DNA of 24,843 nt from SVTX01 sp964526505 (GCA_964526505.1 CAZGJC010000026.1:1-24843); one strand, 5' to 3'. Counted from the stretch's first letter, positions 15,871 through 24,340 are shown. Made by a program: numbers and translations. The notes: a model not told the origin generated them from the sequence alone.

Positions 15871-15889
15871 ACTAAACTGTACACTAACT

Positions 15890-15919
15890 AAAAAAGCACT
15901 GCTCATGCAGTGCTTTTTT
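15890..15919. terminator. Bidirectional terminator between lipoprotein and MutS-like genes
   Basis: GCACTGC (15896-15902) and GCAGTGC (15907-15913) around TCAT. An A-run precedes and a T6 run follows, giving good terminators in both directions. Confidence 0.9.
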
Positions 15920-15937
15920 ATTGTTTGGAAATATAAA

Positions 15938-17703
15938 TTATTGTTCGAGTTTTTCCATTATTTTATCAAACGTCAAGCCGTATTTATCTGCAATATCGTG
16001 AGCGTAACTTTTACNNNNNNNNNNNNNNNNNNNNNNNNNNNNNNNNNNNNNNNNNNNNNNNNNNNNNNNNNNNNNNNNNNNNNNNNNNNNNNNNNNNNNN
16101 NNNNNNNNNNNNNNATTTTATCAAACGTCAAGCCGTATTTATCTGCAATATCGTGAGCGTAACTTTTACCGTCGGGTTTTGCACGATAAATTTTGAATGA
16201 GCGTTTACCGCTGTCGATACCTGCAACGAGGGTATCTATATGGGAACCGCCTTTTGATTTTGATATTTCATTTATTTTATCTATTTCCGAGGCGAGTTCG
16301 TGGAGATGAGTTGCGAACAGGCAACGGCAACCTGATACCGCAAATCCCGCAAGAGTTTCAGAGGCTATATACGAGCCTTCATAGGAGCCTGTTGAGGAAA
16401 GAGATTCGTCAAGCAGGACAAGGCTGTATTTGGTTACGGCATCGAATATTTCCACAAGTCTTGCACATTCTTCACCGAGACGTCCCTTATCTATGGTATC
16501 ATCGGCACCTGTCGGAAAGTGGGTGTAGATTGCGTCGCAGAGGCTGACAGTAGCACTCTCGGCAGGAAAAAACAATCCGAGTTGCAACATTGCCATGCCA
16601 AGCCCCAAAGCACAGGTTATTACGGATTTACCGCCACGGTTAGGGCCTGTAAGAACGTAGATGAGAGTATCGTCTTTGTCAAAGGAGATACTGTTCGCTA
16701 CTATTTTCTCACCGACGGGAAGTTTCAGGGCGACTACGGGGTTATACAAGTTTTCCGCTATCAATTTACGGTCGTCACGTGGAGCGAACGTGGGTATGCA
16801 CAGGTCAAAGCCACGTGATTTGAGATTTACGAGAAGAGACGTACCTTTTGTTACAAATTCGATTTCGGGAAGCAGGCGTATGAGAAAGTCGGTATTTTCG
16901 AGGATATATGTCTGCACGATTTTTTTCCACGAACGGAGAGACGATTTATAAACTTCGTTTATTGCCGAATTGAATGCGTTGGAAAGTGCGAGTTTTTGAT
17001 TATCCGACTGCTTTTTGGAGAATGGGACAAGGTCTGCGATACAGGTATACTCATCGTCTTTGAAATTCAATCGGAGAATTTTTTCAAGTGCGTCGCCTGA
17101 TTTAAAAGGTTCGGAATTGACGGAAAGCACGCCTGCACTTGACGGATGAAGTTGGGAGTCGAGATTTACGCCGACGGTTATACTTTTTATCTCTCTTACA
17201 CGGCGTGTAAGTTCCGAGAGTTTTTTATTGAGTTCGGCATAATATTCGGAATTTGCAAGTTCGGTAACTCTTTTAGTTAGAGCGGTCAAGGCACGGCTTT
17301 TTACTTTTTGTTCGGATTTTGCAAGCCCGCTGTTTAAAATATCTATACAGGAGATATAAAGTTCTATTTCCGTGATACTTGAAAGGTAATCGTCGGTATT
17401 TCCGCTATCTGATTCAAGGCGACGAAGTTCGGTAATATCACGCACTACGGGAACCACACGTTCGAGTGTTTGTGCGATTTCGGGGCAGTTCATCATATCA
17501 TCGAAAACTTCCATACGGTATTTTATTACTTCTTCATCTTGTGTGAAGAGCGTTGATGGGTCAACACTTTTGATATCGAGAATTTCGGATAATCCGAGTT
17601 CGTCGAGTGTATACAGGTCGATATCTGGAAGATTGGTGCCTGCCATATGCTCCTGTTTTGATTTTTCGTTTGGATACAGGAGACTGAAATCTTGTAAATT
17701 CAT
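15938..17703 (-). CDS. MutS-family ATPase lacking mismatch-recognition domain (interrupted by assembly gap)
   Basis: A protein of 536 residues after the overlap is merged. The N-terminal 340 residues are helical and correspond to MutS core/clamp regions. The C-terminal ATPase has Walker A TGPNRGGKS (352-360), the THFPTGADDTIDKGRLGEE block, Walker B LVLLDES (428-434), an STGSYEGSYIASE signature and ATHLHEL (465-470). The mismatch-binding domain I of MutS and the Smr nuclease domain of MutS2 are both absent. It therefore belongs among the short MutS-like proteins of Bacillota, whose role is unclear. The N run (16015-16114) lies between two copies of the same 55 bases. Merged, the C-terminus reads TFDKIMEKLEQ, with its stop at 15938-15940. 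ATG 17703 is preferred over GTG 17709 because AGAGG sits five bases upstream of it. Confidence 0.85.
15960..16014. repeat. 55-bp assembly overlap, left copy
   Basis: Identical to 16115-16169. Merging the two restores the 3' end of the MutS-like gene. Confidence 0.93.
16015..16114. other. Scaffold gap of exactly 100 N
   Basis: A placeholder gap between contigs that overlap by 55 identical bases. The true gap length is probably zero. Confidence 0.9.
16115..16169. repeat. 55-bp assembly overlap, right copy
   Basis: Second copy of 15960-16014. Confidence 0.93.
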
Positions 17704-17767
17704 AAACACCTCTATTTATAAAACTATAAAACGCAGAATTACTTATTTTTGATATGTTAACTAATAC

Positions 17768-17796
17768 ATTGTAACATATTTTTTGTGATTTGTACA
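17768..17796 (-). promoter_or_regulatory. Possible promoter of the MutS-like gene
   Basis: On the minus strand: TGTACA (17796-17791), 17-base spacer, TACAAT (17773-17768). It lies 65 bases before the start codon. Confidence 0.35.
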
Positions 17797-17817
17797 TATT
17801 ATTTCAAATTTTTTTGC

Positions 17818-17846
17818 TTGAAAAAGGCAATCAAGTATGTTAAAAT
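17818..17846 (+). promoter_or_regulatory. Sigma-A promoter of the 290-aa hypothetical gene
   Basis: TTGAAA (17818-17823), 17-base spacer, TAAAAT (17841-17846). The predicted start falls at about 17853, only about 14 bases before the start codon, so the leader is barely longer than the ribosome binding site. Confidence 0.6.
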
Positions 17847-17866
17847 GAAAAAAAGGCGGTGATTTG

Positions 17867-18739
17867 GTGTCGATAACAAACGTTTATGAATATTTGGAAG
17901 AAAAGTGTCGAGGTGGCGTTTTAGAGTTGTTTTCGCTTTGCGGTATTGACGTGAAAGTTTGCGACGGTGCTTCCGATTATGATAAGTTTTACAACATATA
18001 TCGGCATATGGGTGCGTTTGTCGGAAATGATGCATACGGAGAAATAAACGCCGTGTTATCGGACTATTTCGGGAGAAAAATCGACTTATGCACGTGCAAT
18101 CCCGAGCAGGTGTGGAGAGCGTTTTATGAAAACGGTATTGTTGAAACTTTTGAGAAGAAAACCGAGATAAATATATTTACACCGAACTATGATGTGTTAT
18201 ACGATGCGATTGACATAAGAGGGGTGACGGAGTTTATTTCTCCAAATCCGTATCACGTGGGTTTGGCAAGGTCTACAATATTACAAAATATCGACGTCGG
18301 TCAAGAAGAGAAAAATATGCTCATCATACAGTCGGTGCGTGAGAACGTTCGTGCGTCAAGCGTGAAAATTATTGCCACGCCACGGCAGGTCGATATTATT
18401 ACAAGGCTTACGGATTATCTTAAAAGGACGATGAGGGTCAAATCCGTCTTTGTCATATTTGACGGAATGGCACCCACAGGCGATGAATATCGCAAAGTGT
18501 TAGGTGCGGGTGTTATTTCGGGAGTTATTTTGCACGGCGAAAATTTAACGAGTGAAATTGAGAGTGCTGCGAATGCAGTGCCGATAGGGAATATTTATCT
18601 TTTTTGCCACGGTGCGGAGTGCGATATATTAAAAGAATTCAATCGTGCTGTGGAAGAGTTCGCATACAGGGATCTTGCACCGAAAAGTTATTTTATATCG
18701 GTACACCGTTGCGACGATTTATTGAGTTTTGTCTATTGA
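17867..18739 (+). CDS. Hypothetical protein, 290 aa, family not recognised
   Basis: A soluble, apparently cytoplasmic protein with no signal peptide or membrane segment. I do not recognise a family. The C-terminal half (from about residue 155) has alternating strands and helices: IIQSVRENVRASSVKIIATPRQVDII is followed by VKSVFVIFDGMAP, GAGVISGVILHGEN and IGNIYLFCHGAE, with SYFISVHRCDD near the end. That looks like a Rossmann-like or TIM-type alpha/beta fold with Asp, His and Cys residues at strand ends. The N-terminal half contains DYFGRKIDLCTCNPEQVW. GTG 17867 is chosen because AAGGCGG lies seven bases upstream; TTG 17864 is possible. The stop codon overlaps the next promoter (18736-18764). 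Confidence 0.75.
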   Translation: MSITNVYEYLEEKCRGGVLELFSLCGIDVKVCDGASDYDKFYNIYRHMGAFVGNDAYGEINAVLSDYFGRKIDLCTCNPEQVWRAFYENGIVETFEKKTEINIFTPNYDVLYDAIDIRGVTEFISPNPYHVGLARSTILQNIDVGQEEKNMLIIQSVRENVRASSVKIIATPRQVDIITRLTDYLKRTMRVKSVFVIFDGMAPTGDEYRKVLGAGVISGVILHGENLTSEIESAANAVPIGNIYLFCHGAECDILKEFNRAVEEFAYRDLAPKSYFISVHRCDDLLSFVY

Positions 18740-18764
18740 CAAATTTTTGTATTTTGTGTATAAT
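18736..18764 (+). promoter_or_regulatory. Perfect consensus sigma-A promoter
   Basis: TTGACA (18736-18741), 17-base spacer, TATAAT (18759-18764). Both hexamers match consensus exactly. The -35 overlaps the stop codon of the upstream gene. Confidence 0.85.
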
Positions 18765-18770
18765 AAACAC

Positions 18771-18922
18771 AGATGAAAATGATTTCAGACTTGGAGGAAG
18801 ACAGCGTGAAAGTTTCATCCACCAAATAGTTAAATCCACTATTTCACGCACGAATTTTGTCATGTGACAAAATTCACCAACACTATTTGTGCCACCGCAC
18901 GGTGGCGGAATGGAGATTAAAA
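18771..18922 (+). ncRNA. Structured 5' leader or small RNA upstream of the small membrane protein
   Basis: About 150 bases between a perfect promoter and the next start codon. Helices that can form: GATGAAA (18772-18778) with TTTCATC (18813-18819); GCGTGAAA (18804-18811) with TTTCACGC (18842-18849), which cannot fully coexist with AAATAGT/ACTATTT (18824-18830/18838-18844); an 11-bp hairpin at 18852-18875; and GCCACCG/CGGTGGC at 18891-18906. A GGAGG (18793-18797) precedes a 7-codon GTG frame (18806-18829, MKVSSTK). It does not match a riboswitch class I can name. The role (attenuator, translational control or independent sRNA) is open. Confidence 0.45.
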
Positions 18923-19135
18923 ATGATTTTTTGCGAAAAAAAGAAAAAGCACAATGCATTGAAAGTTGTTCTTATAATTATCGGAGCGATAACGGCGGTT
19001 GCCGGAGTTGCCACCGCAATTCTTCTTATCAAGCAGAAGAAAGACAAAAAACTTGTTGAAGAAACGGTCGAGGAACTTATGGACGAAAAACTTTCGTCGG
19101 AAGAGTCCGATTGCACTGAGGTTACAGAAGGATAA
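18923..19135 (+). CDS. Small single-pass membrane protein, 70 aa
   Basis: The N-terminus MIFCEKKKKHNA is short and basic. One transmembrane helix covers about residues 14-33 (VVLIIIGAITAVAGVATAIL), then a KQKKDKK stop-transfer, then an acidic tail rich in Glu, Asp and Ser. The charge pattern around the helix does not settle the orientation. ATG 18923 is chosen because GGAG lies seven bases upstream; a longer frame from 18857 would run through the leader hairpins. No family name can be given; small proteins of this shape are common in Clostridia. It has its own very strong promoter and a long structured leader. An inverted repeat follows. Confidence 0.7.
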   Translation: MIFCEKKKKHNALKVVLIIIGAITAVAGVATAILLIKQKKDKKLVEETVEELMDEKLSSEESDCTEVTEG

Positions 19136-19140
19136 TTGGC

Positions 19141-19174
19141 GTTAAGACCGAGGGCATACACCTTCGGTCTTAAC
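19141..19174 (+). terminator. Hairpin after the small membrane protein gene
   Basis: 14-base arms (19141-19154 with 19161-19174, GTTAAGACCGA type) with one G-U pair and a 6-base loop. No T-run follows, so it may be a weak terminator, an RNA-processing or stability element, or partial attenuation before the hydroxyacid dehydrogenase gene. Confidence 0.5.
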
Positions 19175-19194
19175 TAATATGGGGATATTGAAGT

Positions 19195-20142
19195 ATGAAA
19201 ATAAAGGTACTTGATGCATTGACGCTGGGCGAAGATATGGATTTATCGGTTTTTTCGGAATTCGGTGAACTTACCGTGTATGAAAAAACAGATCCGTGCA
19301 ACGTTGAGGCAAACATAGGCGACGCCGATATTATAGTTTTGAACAAAGTGCGTTTGAACAGTCAAAATTTATCGGCGTGCAAAAATTTGAAGTTAATATG
19401 CGAAATGGCAACGGGGTATGACAACATAGACGTGGACTTTTGCCGTGAGCGTGGAATTGCGGTTTGCAACGTGGTTGGTTACTCGTCGCAAAGCGTCGCA
19501 CAGATAACCGTTGCGATGGTATTAAGCCTCATTTCTCACTTGGAAGAGTATAAAAATTCCGTGGCAAGCGGAGACTATTCGCATGGAGGCGTGGCAAACA
19601 TACTTACACCCGTATATCACGAGATAAGCGGTAAAACCTGGGGCATTGTCGGATACGGAAACATAGGTTCGGCGGTTGGAAAAGTTGCACAGGCACTCGG
19701 TTGCCGTGTGATAGTCAACAAGCGTGTGCCGATATCGGGAGTTGAAGTGGTTGACATTGACACGCTTTGCCGAGAGGCGGATATAATCACGGTTCACACT
19801 CCGCTGACCGAACAGACGAAAAATCTTATAAGCAAAGACAGAATAGAAATGATGAAGTCGGATGCGATATTTGTGAACATGGCACGTGGTCTTGTTGCGG
19901 ACGAGGAGGCTCTTGCACAGGCTATCCTTTCCGGACGTCTCGGCGGACTTGGGGTTGACGTATATTCCGTTGAACCGTTCTCGGAAAATCATCCGTATTA
20001 TAAAATTGCGAATTTACCGAACGTTTGTATGACTCCGCATATGTCTTGGGGATCATATGAGGCGAGGGTACGTTGCAGAGACGAAGCCGTGAAAAACATA
20101 CGTGCGTTTATTTGCGGAGAAAAGAGAAACAGAATTGTTTGA
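19195..20142 (+). CDS. D-isomer-specific 2-hydroxyacid dehydrogenase
   Basis: A 315-residue NAD(P)-dependent oxidoreductase that interconverts a 2-keto acid and a D-2-hydroxy acid. The nucleotide-binding motif GYGNIG is at 153-158. The catalytic triad is Arg231 (ARGLV), Glu260 (SVEPF) and His282 (MTPHMSWGS). The second strand of the Rossmann fold ends VIVNKR, without the acidic residue usual for NAD, so NADP use is possible. The substrate is not determined; hydroxypyruvate or glycerate dehydrogenase-like enzymes are the nearest guess. ATG 19195 has a GGGGA site upstream. It starts a tight run of four plus-strand genes (spacings of 32, 15 and 20 bases) ending with tex. Confidence 0.9.
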   Translation: MKIKVLDALTLGEDMDLSVFSEFGELTVYEKTDPCNVEANIGDADIIVLNKVRLNSQNLSACKNLKLICEMATGYDNIDVDFCRERGIAVCNVVGYSSQSVAQITVAMVLSLISHLEEYKNSVASGDYSHGGVANILTPVYHEISGKTWGIVGYGNIGSAVGKVAQALGCRVIVNKRVPISGVEVVDIDTLCREADIITVHTPLTEQTKNLISKDRIEMMKSDAIFVNMARGLVADEEALAQAILSGRLGGLGVDVYSVEPFSENHPYYKIANLPNVCMTPHMSWGSYEARVRCRDEAVKNIRAFICGEKRNRIV

Positions 20143-20174
20143 TATTGAAGTGACAAAGACGTTGGAGGTTTGGT

Positions 20175-20885
20175 ATGCGACTTGATAAATTTCTTTCGGA
20201 AGCGGGCATATTTACACGAACCGAAACCGCAGTCGCCGCAAAAAGCGGACGCATATCCGTAAACGGTGTAACAGTGAGGCGGGCAAGCGGTCACATTGAT
20301 CCTGCAATTGACAAGGTTTGTTGTGACGGGAGGGACGTCGTATACCGGGAATTTACGTATATAATGTTGAACAAACCCGAAGGTTACGTAAGTGCGACTG
20401 ATGACAAGTTGTCTACTACCGTACTTGAACTTTTGCCCGAGGAACTTCAAAGGATAGGTCTTTTTCCCTGCGGAAGGCTGGATAAGAACACATTGGGACT
20501 TATGATACTTACGAACAACGGTCCGCTTGCACACAAGTTATTGTCTCCGAAAAATCACGTGAGCAAGGTTTACAGGTTTGAGGCGGAGAGGGCGGTTATG
20601 CAAGAGGACATTGCACGGCTTGAAAACGGAGTTGACATAGGCGGATATTTTACGGCACCTTGCAAAGTGGAAATGATTGACGACAAAAACGGATACATTA
20701 CGCTTACGGAGGGAAAATACCATCAGATAAAACTTATGCTCAAAGCGGTATGCAACAAGATAGTTTTTCTGGAAAGAGTGAAGTTCGGTCCCGTGGAACT
20801 TGACAGAGGACTATCACGGGGCGAATGGCGACATTTGACGGATGACGAAAGAGCGTCGCTTGAAAATCACGGACTTGAAAAATAA
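20175..20885 (+). CDS. RsuA/RluB-family pseudouridine synthase
   Basis: A 236-residue rRNA-modifying enzyme. An N-terminal S4 domain (residues 1-50, RLDKFLSEAG...AAKSGRISVNG) is followed by the catalytic domain with LNKPEGYVSA and the active-site motif GRLDKNTLG (catalytic Asp103). The C-terminal EGKYHQIKLML block is characteristic of the RsuA subfamily and distinguishes it from the RluA-type enzyme at 10608-11606. The target is probably a 16S rRNA uridine as for RsuA, but this cannot be settled here. ATG 20175 has GGAGG six bases upstream. Only 15 bases separate it from the next start codon. Confidence 0.93.
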   Translation: MRLDKFLSEAGIFTRTETAVAAKSGRISVNGVTVRRASGHIDPAIDKVCCDGRDVVYREFTYIMLNKPEGYVSATDDKLSTTVLELLPEELQRIGLFPCGRLDKNTLGLMILTNNGPLAHKLLSPKNHVSKVYRFEAERAVMQEDIARLENGVDIGGYFTAPCKVEMIDDKNGYITLTEGKYHQIKLMLKAVCNKIVFLERVKFGPVELDRGLSRGEWRHLTDDERASLENHGLEK

Positions 20886-20900
20886 AATCGGGTGATTAAA

Positions 20901-22166
20901 ATGAGATTTGAAAATGAATTTTTAATAAATTACTGGTATGGAATACCGTTCAAATATTTGCTTGACTCGAACGGAAACGTTGACAGAGACAAAATTCTCG
21001 ATATGAAGACGGCGGGATTTAATCACATAGATGCAAGTTACGATGCCGAGCATAACAAGGAAATACTTGAAATCGCACGTGAACTTGAATTATACGTTAC
21101 CGTGAACGACGTTCGAATCAGCGAGGCGTTCCATAACCCCGAACGTGCGGAACAACTTATACGTGACGTTATTTGCGATTACAAAGACTATCCGTCGCTT
21201 CTCGGATATCACGTGTTTGACGAGCCGTCGCCTGCGTGTTTTGAAACACTTGGGAAGATAAGGCGTATTATATCGAAGTTTGACCCCGATCACGAGGCGT
21301 ATATAAATCTTTTCCCGAATTATGCTTTTCCCGGGCTTCTGGGTGATATACCTTATGAAGAATACGTGGAGAATTTTATAAAAACGGTAAATCCCGAGAT
21401 TTTGAGTTTTGACAATTATCATTATATGGACAGAGAAAAACTCGAACACACCCAAATTGACAGTGAACTTAAAACGGATGCGTCGATTGCGGTGGCTTAC
21501 AACAAGGTGAACCGTCTCGGATTTCTCGATAATCTCGAAGTTATAAGAAACAAGGGTATTGAACACGATATTCCTTACATGAGCATTATACTTGTGGTCG
21601 AACACGGTCCGTACAGAAACGTCGGTGAGGGAGAGATAAGGTGGGACGTTTTTCACAGTCTTGCGTACGGTTGTTCAAGACAATGTTATTTTACGTATTG
21701 GACACCGGGCGTTGACGGTTCAGACAACGATGAATTTTGGCATTGGCAAAACGGAATGATCTCGAAAGACGGCGAGAAAACCGAACATTACGACATTGTG
21801 AAACATATCAACGAGGAACTTGTAAAAATCGGAAACGAACTTATCGGAAAGAAAAGTCTCGGTGTATTTTACAACGGCAAATCTCCCGAGAGTCTGACTT
21901 CTGTCTTTGCCGGATACGGATGTGTTGACAAAATCGAGGGCGACGACGTGGCAATAGGATTTTTTGAGGGAAATTATGCCGTTATTGCAAATCAAAGCGA
22001 AGAAAAAGAGTGTGAGATTGTCGTGAGTGCGGATTGCACCATGGATTTTTACGATCCGTATGAGGATGAGTGGATATCCATTGACAACGCAGACGGAAAG
22101 TACGCTTTGGGACTCGATGCGGGAGACGGAATTTTGGTAAGATTTATAAGTAAATTGAGAAAATAA
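20901..22166 (+). CDS. TIM-barrel glycoside hydrolase-like protein, cytoplasmic
   Basis: A 421-residue protein without a signal peptide. The N-terminal 300 residues look like a (beta/alpha)8 barrel: DMKTAGFNHIDA, LELYVTVNDVR, then LGYHVFDEPSP with Glu108 in the position of a strand-4 acid/base residue. Later strands end in ILSFDNYHYMD, MSIILVVEHGP and CYFTYWTPG, the last carrying the aromatic residues of a sugar subsite. Residues 320-421 form a small beta domain. This resembles the clan of beta-galactosidase and GH5/GH42-like enzymes, but I cannot assign a family; Glu in VVEHG is a possible nucleophile. ATG 20901 is preferred to GTG 20892 because GGGTG lies six bases upstream of it. It sits oddly between an rRNA-modifying enzyme gene and tex. 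Confidence 0.7.
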   Translation: MRFENEFLINYWYGIPFKYLLDSNGNVDRDKILDMKTAGFNHIDASYDAEHNKEILEIARELELYVTVNDVRISEAFHNPERAEQLIRDVICDYKDYPSLLGYHVFDEPSPACFETLGKIRRIISKFDPDHEAYINLFPNYAFPGLLGDIPYEEYVENFIKTVNPEILSFDNYHYMDREKLEHTQIDSELKTDASIAVAYNKVNRLGFLDNLEVIRNKGIEHDIPYMSIILVVEHGPYRNVGEGEIRWDVFHSLAYGCSRQCYFTYWTPGVDGSDNDEFWHWQNGMISKDGEKTEHYDIVKHINEELVKIGNELIGKKSLGVFYNGKSPESLTSVFAGYGCVDKIEGDDVAIGFFEGNYAVIANQSEEKECEIVVSADCTMDFYDPYEDEWISIDNADGKYALGLDAGDGILVRFISKLRK

Positions 22167-22186
22167 AGCAGAGGTTAAGTTTAGAA

Positions 22187-24340
22187 ATGGACATTATCAA
22201 AAAACTTGCGGAAGAATTTAAACTGAAAGAAGAACAGGTTCAAAAAACCGTGGAACTTATCGACGGAGGCGACACCATACCTTTTATTGCACGTTACAGA
22301 AAGGAAGTTACGGGGAGCCTTGACGACGAAACTTTGCGTAATTTGAACGACAGGCTCGAATATCTTCGCAACATAGAAAAAAGAAAAGAAGAAGTCAGAG
22401 GTCTTATTGACGCACAGGGCAAATTGACTCCCGAAATAGAAAATGCAATCAACAATGCAACAACCATTACGGAAGTTGACGATATTTATCGTCCGTTCAG
22501 ACCGAAGAGAAAAACACGTGCGTCGGTTGCAAAGGAAAAGGGTCTTGAACCTCTTGCAAATCTTTTGCTTGAACAGAGAAAAGAGTACAGTCCGACCATT
22601 GAAGAAGAGGCTGAAACTTACGTCAATGAAGAAAAAGGTGTAAAATCGGCGGATGAGGCACTTGCGGGTGCGTGTGATATTATTGCGGAAATCGTATCCG
22701 ACAATGCCGAGTACAGAAAAGCCGTTCGTTCTTTGACTTTTGAACACGGCACGTTGAACGTATGCAACGCAAAAGACGAGGATTCGGTATATGCACAGTA
22801 CTATGAGTACAGCGAAGCGTTAAAGAAAATACCCGGTCACAGAATTCTTGCGATAAACAGAGGCGAAAAAGAAGAGTTTTTGAAGGTTACGGTTGCCGTT
22901 ATCACCGACAAGGTTATTGATTTTCTTATGGCATGCGTTATATCAAATTCTCAAAGCCCTGCGTATAAATACGTATCGTCCGCTGTTATTGACGGATATG
23001 AGAGACTTATCGCACCGTCGATTGAGAGAGAGATAAGAAACGATATGTTTGATAATGCGTCAGAGGGGGCAATAAAAGTATTCTCGGATAACCTCGGTCA
23101 TTTGCTTATGCAATCTCCGATAAAGGGCAAGACGGTACTTGGGTTTGACCCCGGATACGTGAACGGTTGCAAACTTGCGGCTGTCGATAAAACGGGAAAG
23201 GTACTCGATACTGCCGTTGTATATCCGACAAAGCCACGTTCCAAAACCGAAGAGGCTTCAAGGGTAATCAAGGGACTTATAAAGAAGCATCACATTGACG
23301 TTATTGCAATAGGAAACGGAACCGCATCCAAGGAGAGTGAAATATTCGTTGCCGGGTTACTCAAAGAAATTCCCGAGGCGAATTGCAAGTATATTATAGT
23401 AAGTGAGGCAGGAGCGTCAATATATTCGGCGTCCAAACTCGCAACTGAGGAATTTCCGGATTTTGACGTTATGCAACGTTCCGCCGTGTCAATAGCACGC
23501 AGACTTCAAGATCCGCTTGCGGAACTTGTGAAAATCGATCCCAAGTCGATAGGTGTTGGTCAGTATCAGCACGATATGAAACCCGCAAGACTTGACTCCG
23601 CACTGACGGGTGTTGTTGAGGATTGCGTTAACTCAGTCGGAGTTGACGTCAACACGGCATCGTACTCGCTTCTTGCTTACATTTCCGGTATCAATACGAC
23701 AAGTGCGAAAAACATAGTTAAATATAGGGAAGAAAACGGGGAATTCACATCACGTTCTCAGATAAAGAAAGTTCCGAGAATAGGAGACAAGGCGTTTGAA
23801 CAGTGTGCCGGATTTTTGCGTGTGCCGGGTTCGAAAGAAATACTTGATAACACCGGCGTTCACCCTGAGTCTTATGCAGCGACAAAGGCATTGTTGGATG
23901 CATTCGGATACACACTTGACGACGTATCGTCGGGCAACGTGAAGTTCTTGCGTAAAGACGTGGAAAAACGTGGAATGAGAAAGGTAGCGGATTCACTCGG
24001 AATAGGAGAACCCACTTTGGTTGACATAATCGGAGAACTTGAAAAGCCGGGTCGTGACGTGAGAGATTCGTTTGAACCGCCAATTTTGCGTGACGACGTC
24101 CTTGATATTGAGGATTTGAAGCCCGATATGATTTTGACGGGAACGGTAAGAAACGTTATCGACTTCGGTGCATTTGTGGACATCGGTGTTCATCAGGACG
24201 GTCTTGTTCATATTTCACAAATATGTGATAAATATATAAAACATCCGTCGGAAATGCTTTCTGTCGGCGACATTGTTAAGGTGAAAGTTCTTGCGGTTGA
24301 TGTAAAAAAGAAGAGAATATCACTTTCAATGAAACTATAA
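22187..24340 (+). CDS. tex: Tex family RNA-binding transcription accessory protein
   Basis: A 717-residue protein of the Tex/Spt6-like family, which binds nucleic acid and is associated with transcription. The helical N-terminal domain (1-190) contains the conserved TIPFIARYRKEVTG. The YqgF/RNase H-like domain (about 320-450) includes LGFDPGYVNGCK. Tandem helix-hairpin-helix motifs lie at about 485-570 (NTASYSLLAYISGI, IGDKAFEQCAGFLRV). A C-terminal S1 domain covers 644-717 (GTVRNVIDFGAFVDIG...GLVHIS). All domains are present and length is normal. ATG 22187 has AGAGG about 13 bases upstream. It is last in a four-gene run. AATTGCAT/ATGCAATT at 24409-24434 may be its weak terminator. Confidence 0.96.
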   Translation: MDIIKKLAEEFKLKEEQVQKTVELIDGGDTIPFIARYRKEVTGSLDDETLRNLNDRLEYLRNIEKRKEEVRGLIDAQGKLTPEIENAINNATTITEVDDIYRPFRPKRKTRASVAKEKGLEPLANLLLEQRKEYSPTIEEEAETYVNEEKGVKSADEALAGACDIIAEIVSDNAEYRKAVRSLTFEHGTLNVCNAKDEDSVYAQYYEYSEALKKIPGHRILAINRGEKEEFLKVTVAVITDKVIDFLMACVISNSQSPAYKYVSSAVIDGYERLIAPSIEREIRNDMFDNASEGAIKVFSDNLGHLLMQSPIKGKTVLGFDPGYVNGCKLAAVDKTGKVLDTAVVYPTKPRSKTEEASRVIKGLIKKHHIDVIAIGNGTASKESEIFVAGLLKEIPEANCKYIIVSEAGASIYSASKLATEEFPDFDVMQRSAVSIARRLQDPLAELVKIDPKSIGVGQYQHDMKPARLDSALTGVVEDCVNSVGVDVNTASYSLLAYISGINTTSAKNIVKYREENGEFTSRSQIKKVPRIGDKAFEQCAGFLRVPGSKEILDNTGVHPESYAATKALLDAFGYTLDDVSSGNVKFLRKDVEKRGMRKVADSLGIGEPTLVDIIGELEKPGRDVRDSFEPPILRDDVLDIEDLKPDMILTGTVRNVIDFGAFVDIGVHQDGLVHISQICDKYIKHPSEMLSVGDIVKVKVLAVDVKKKRISLSMKL

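Noticed and set aside
18857..18922. Longer start for the small membrane protein
   Set aside because: It would place two leader hairpins in the coding sequence and lacks a Shine-Dalgarno. ATG 18923 has GGAG at proper spacing.
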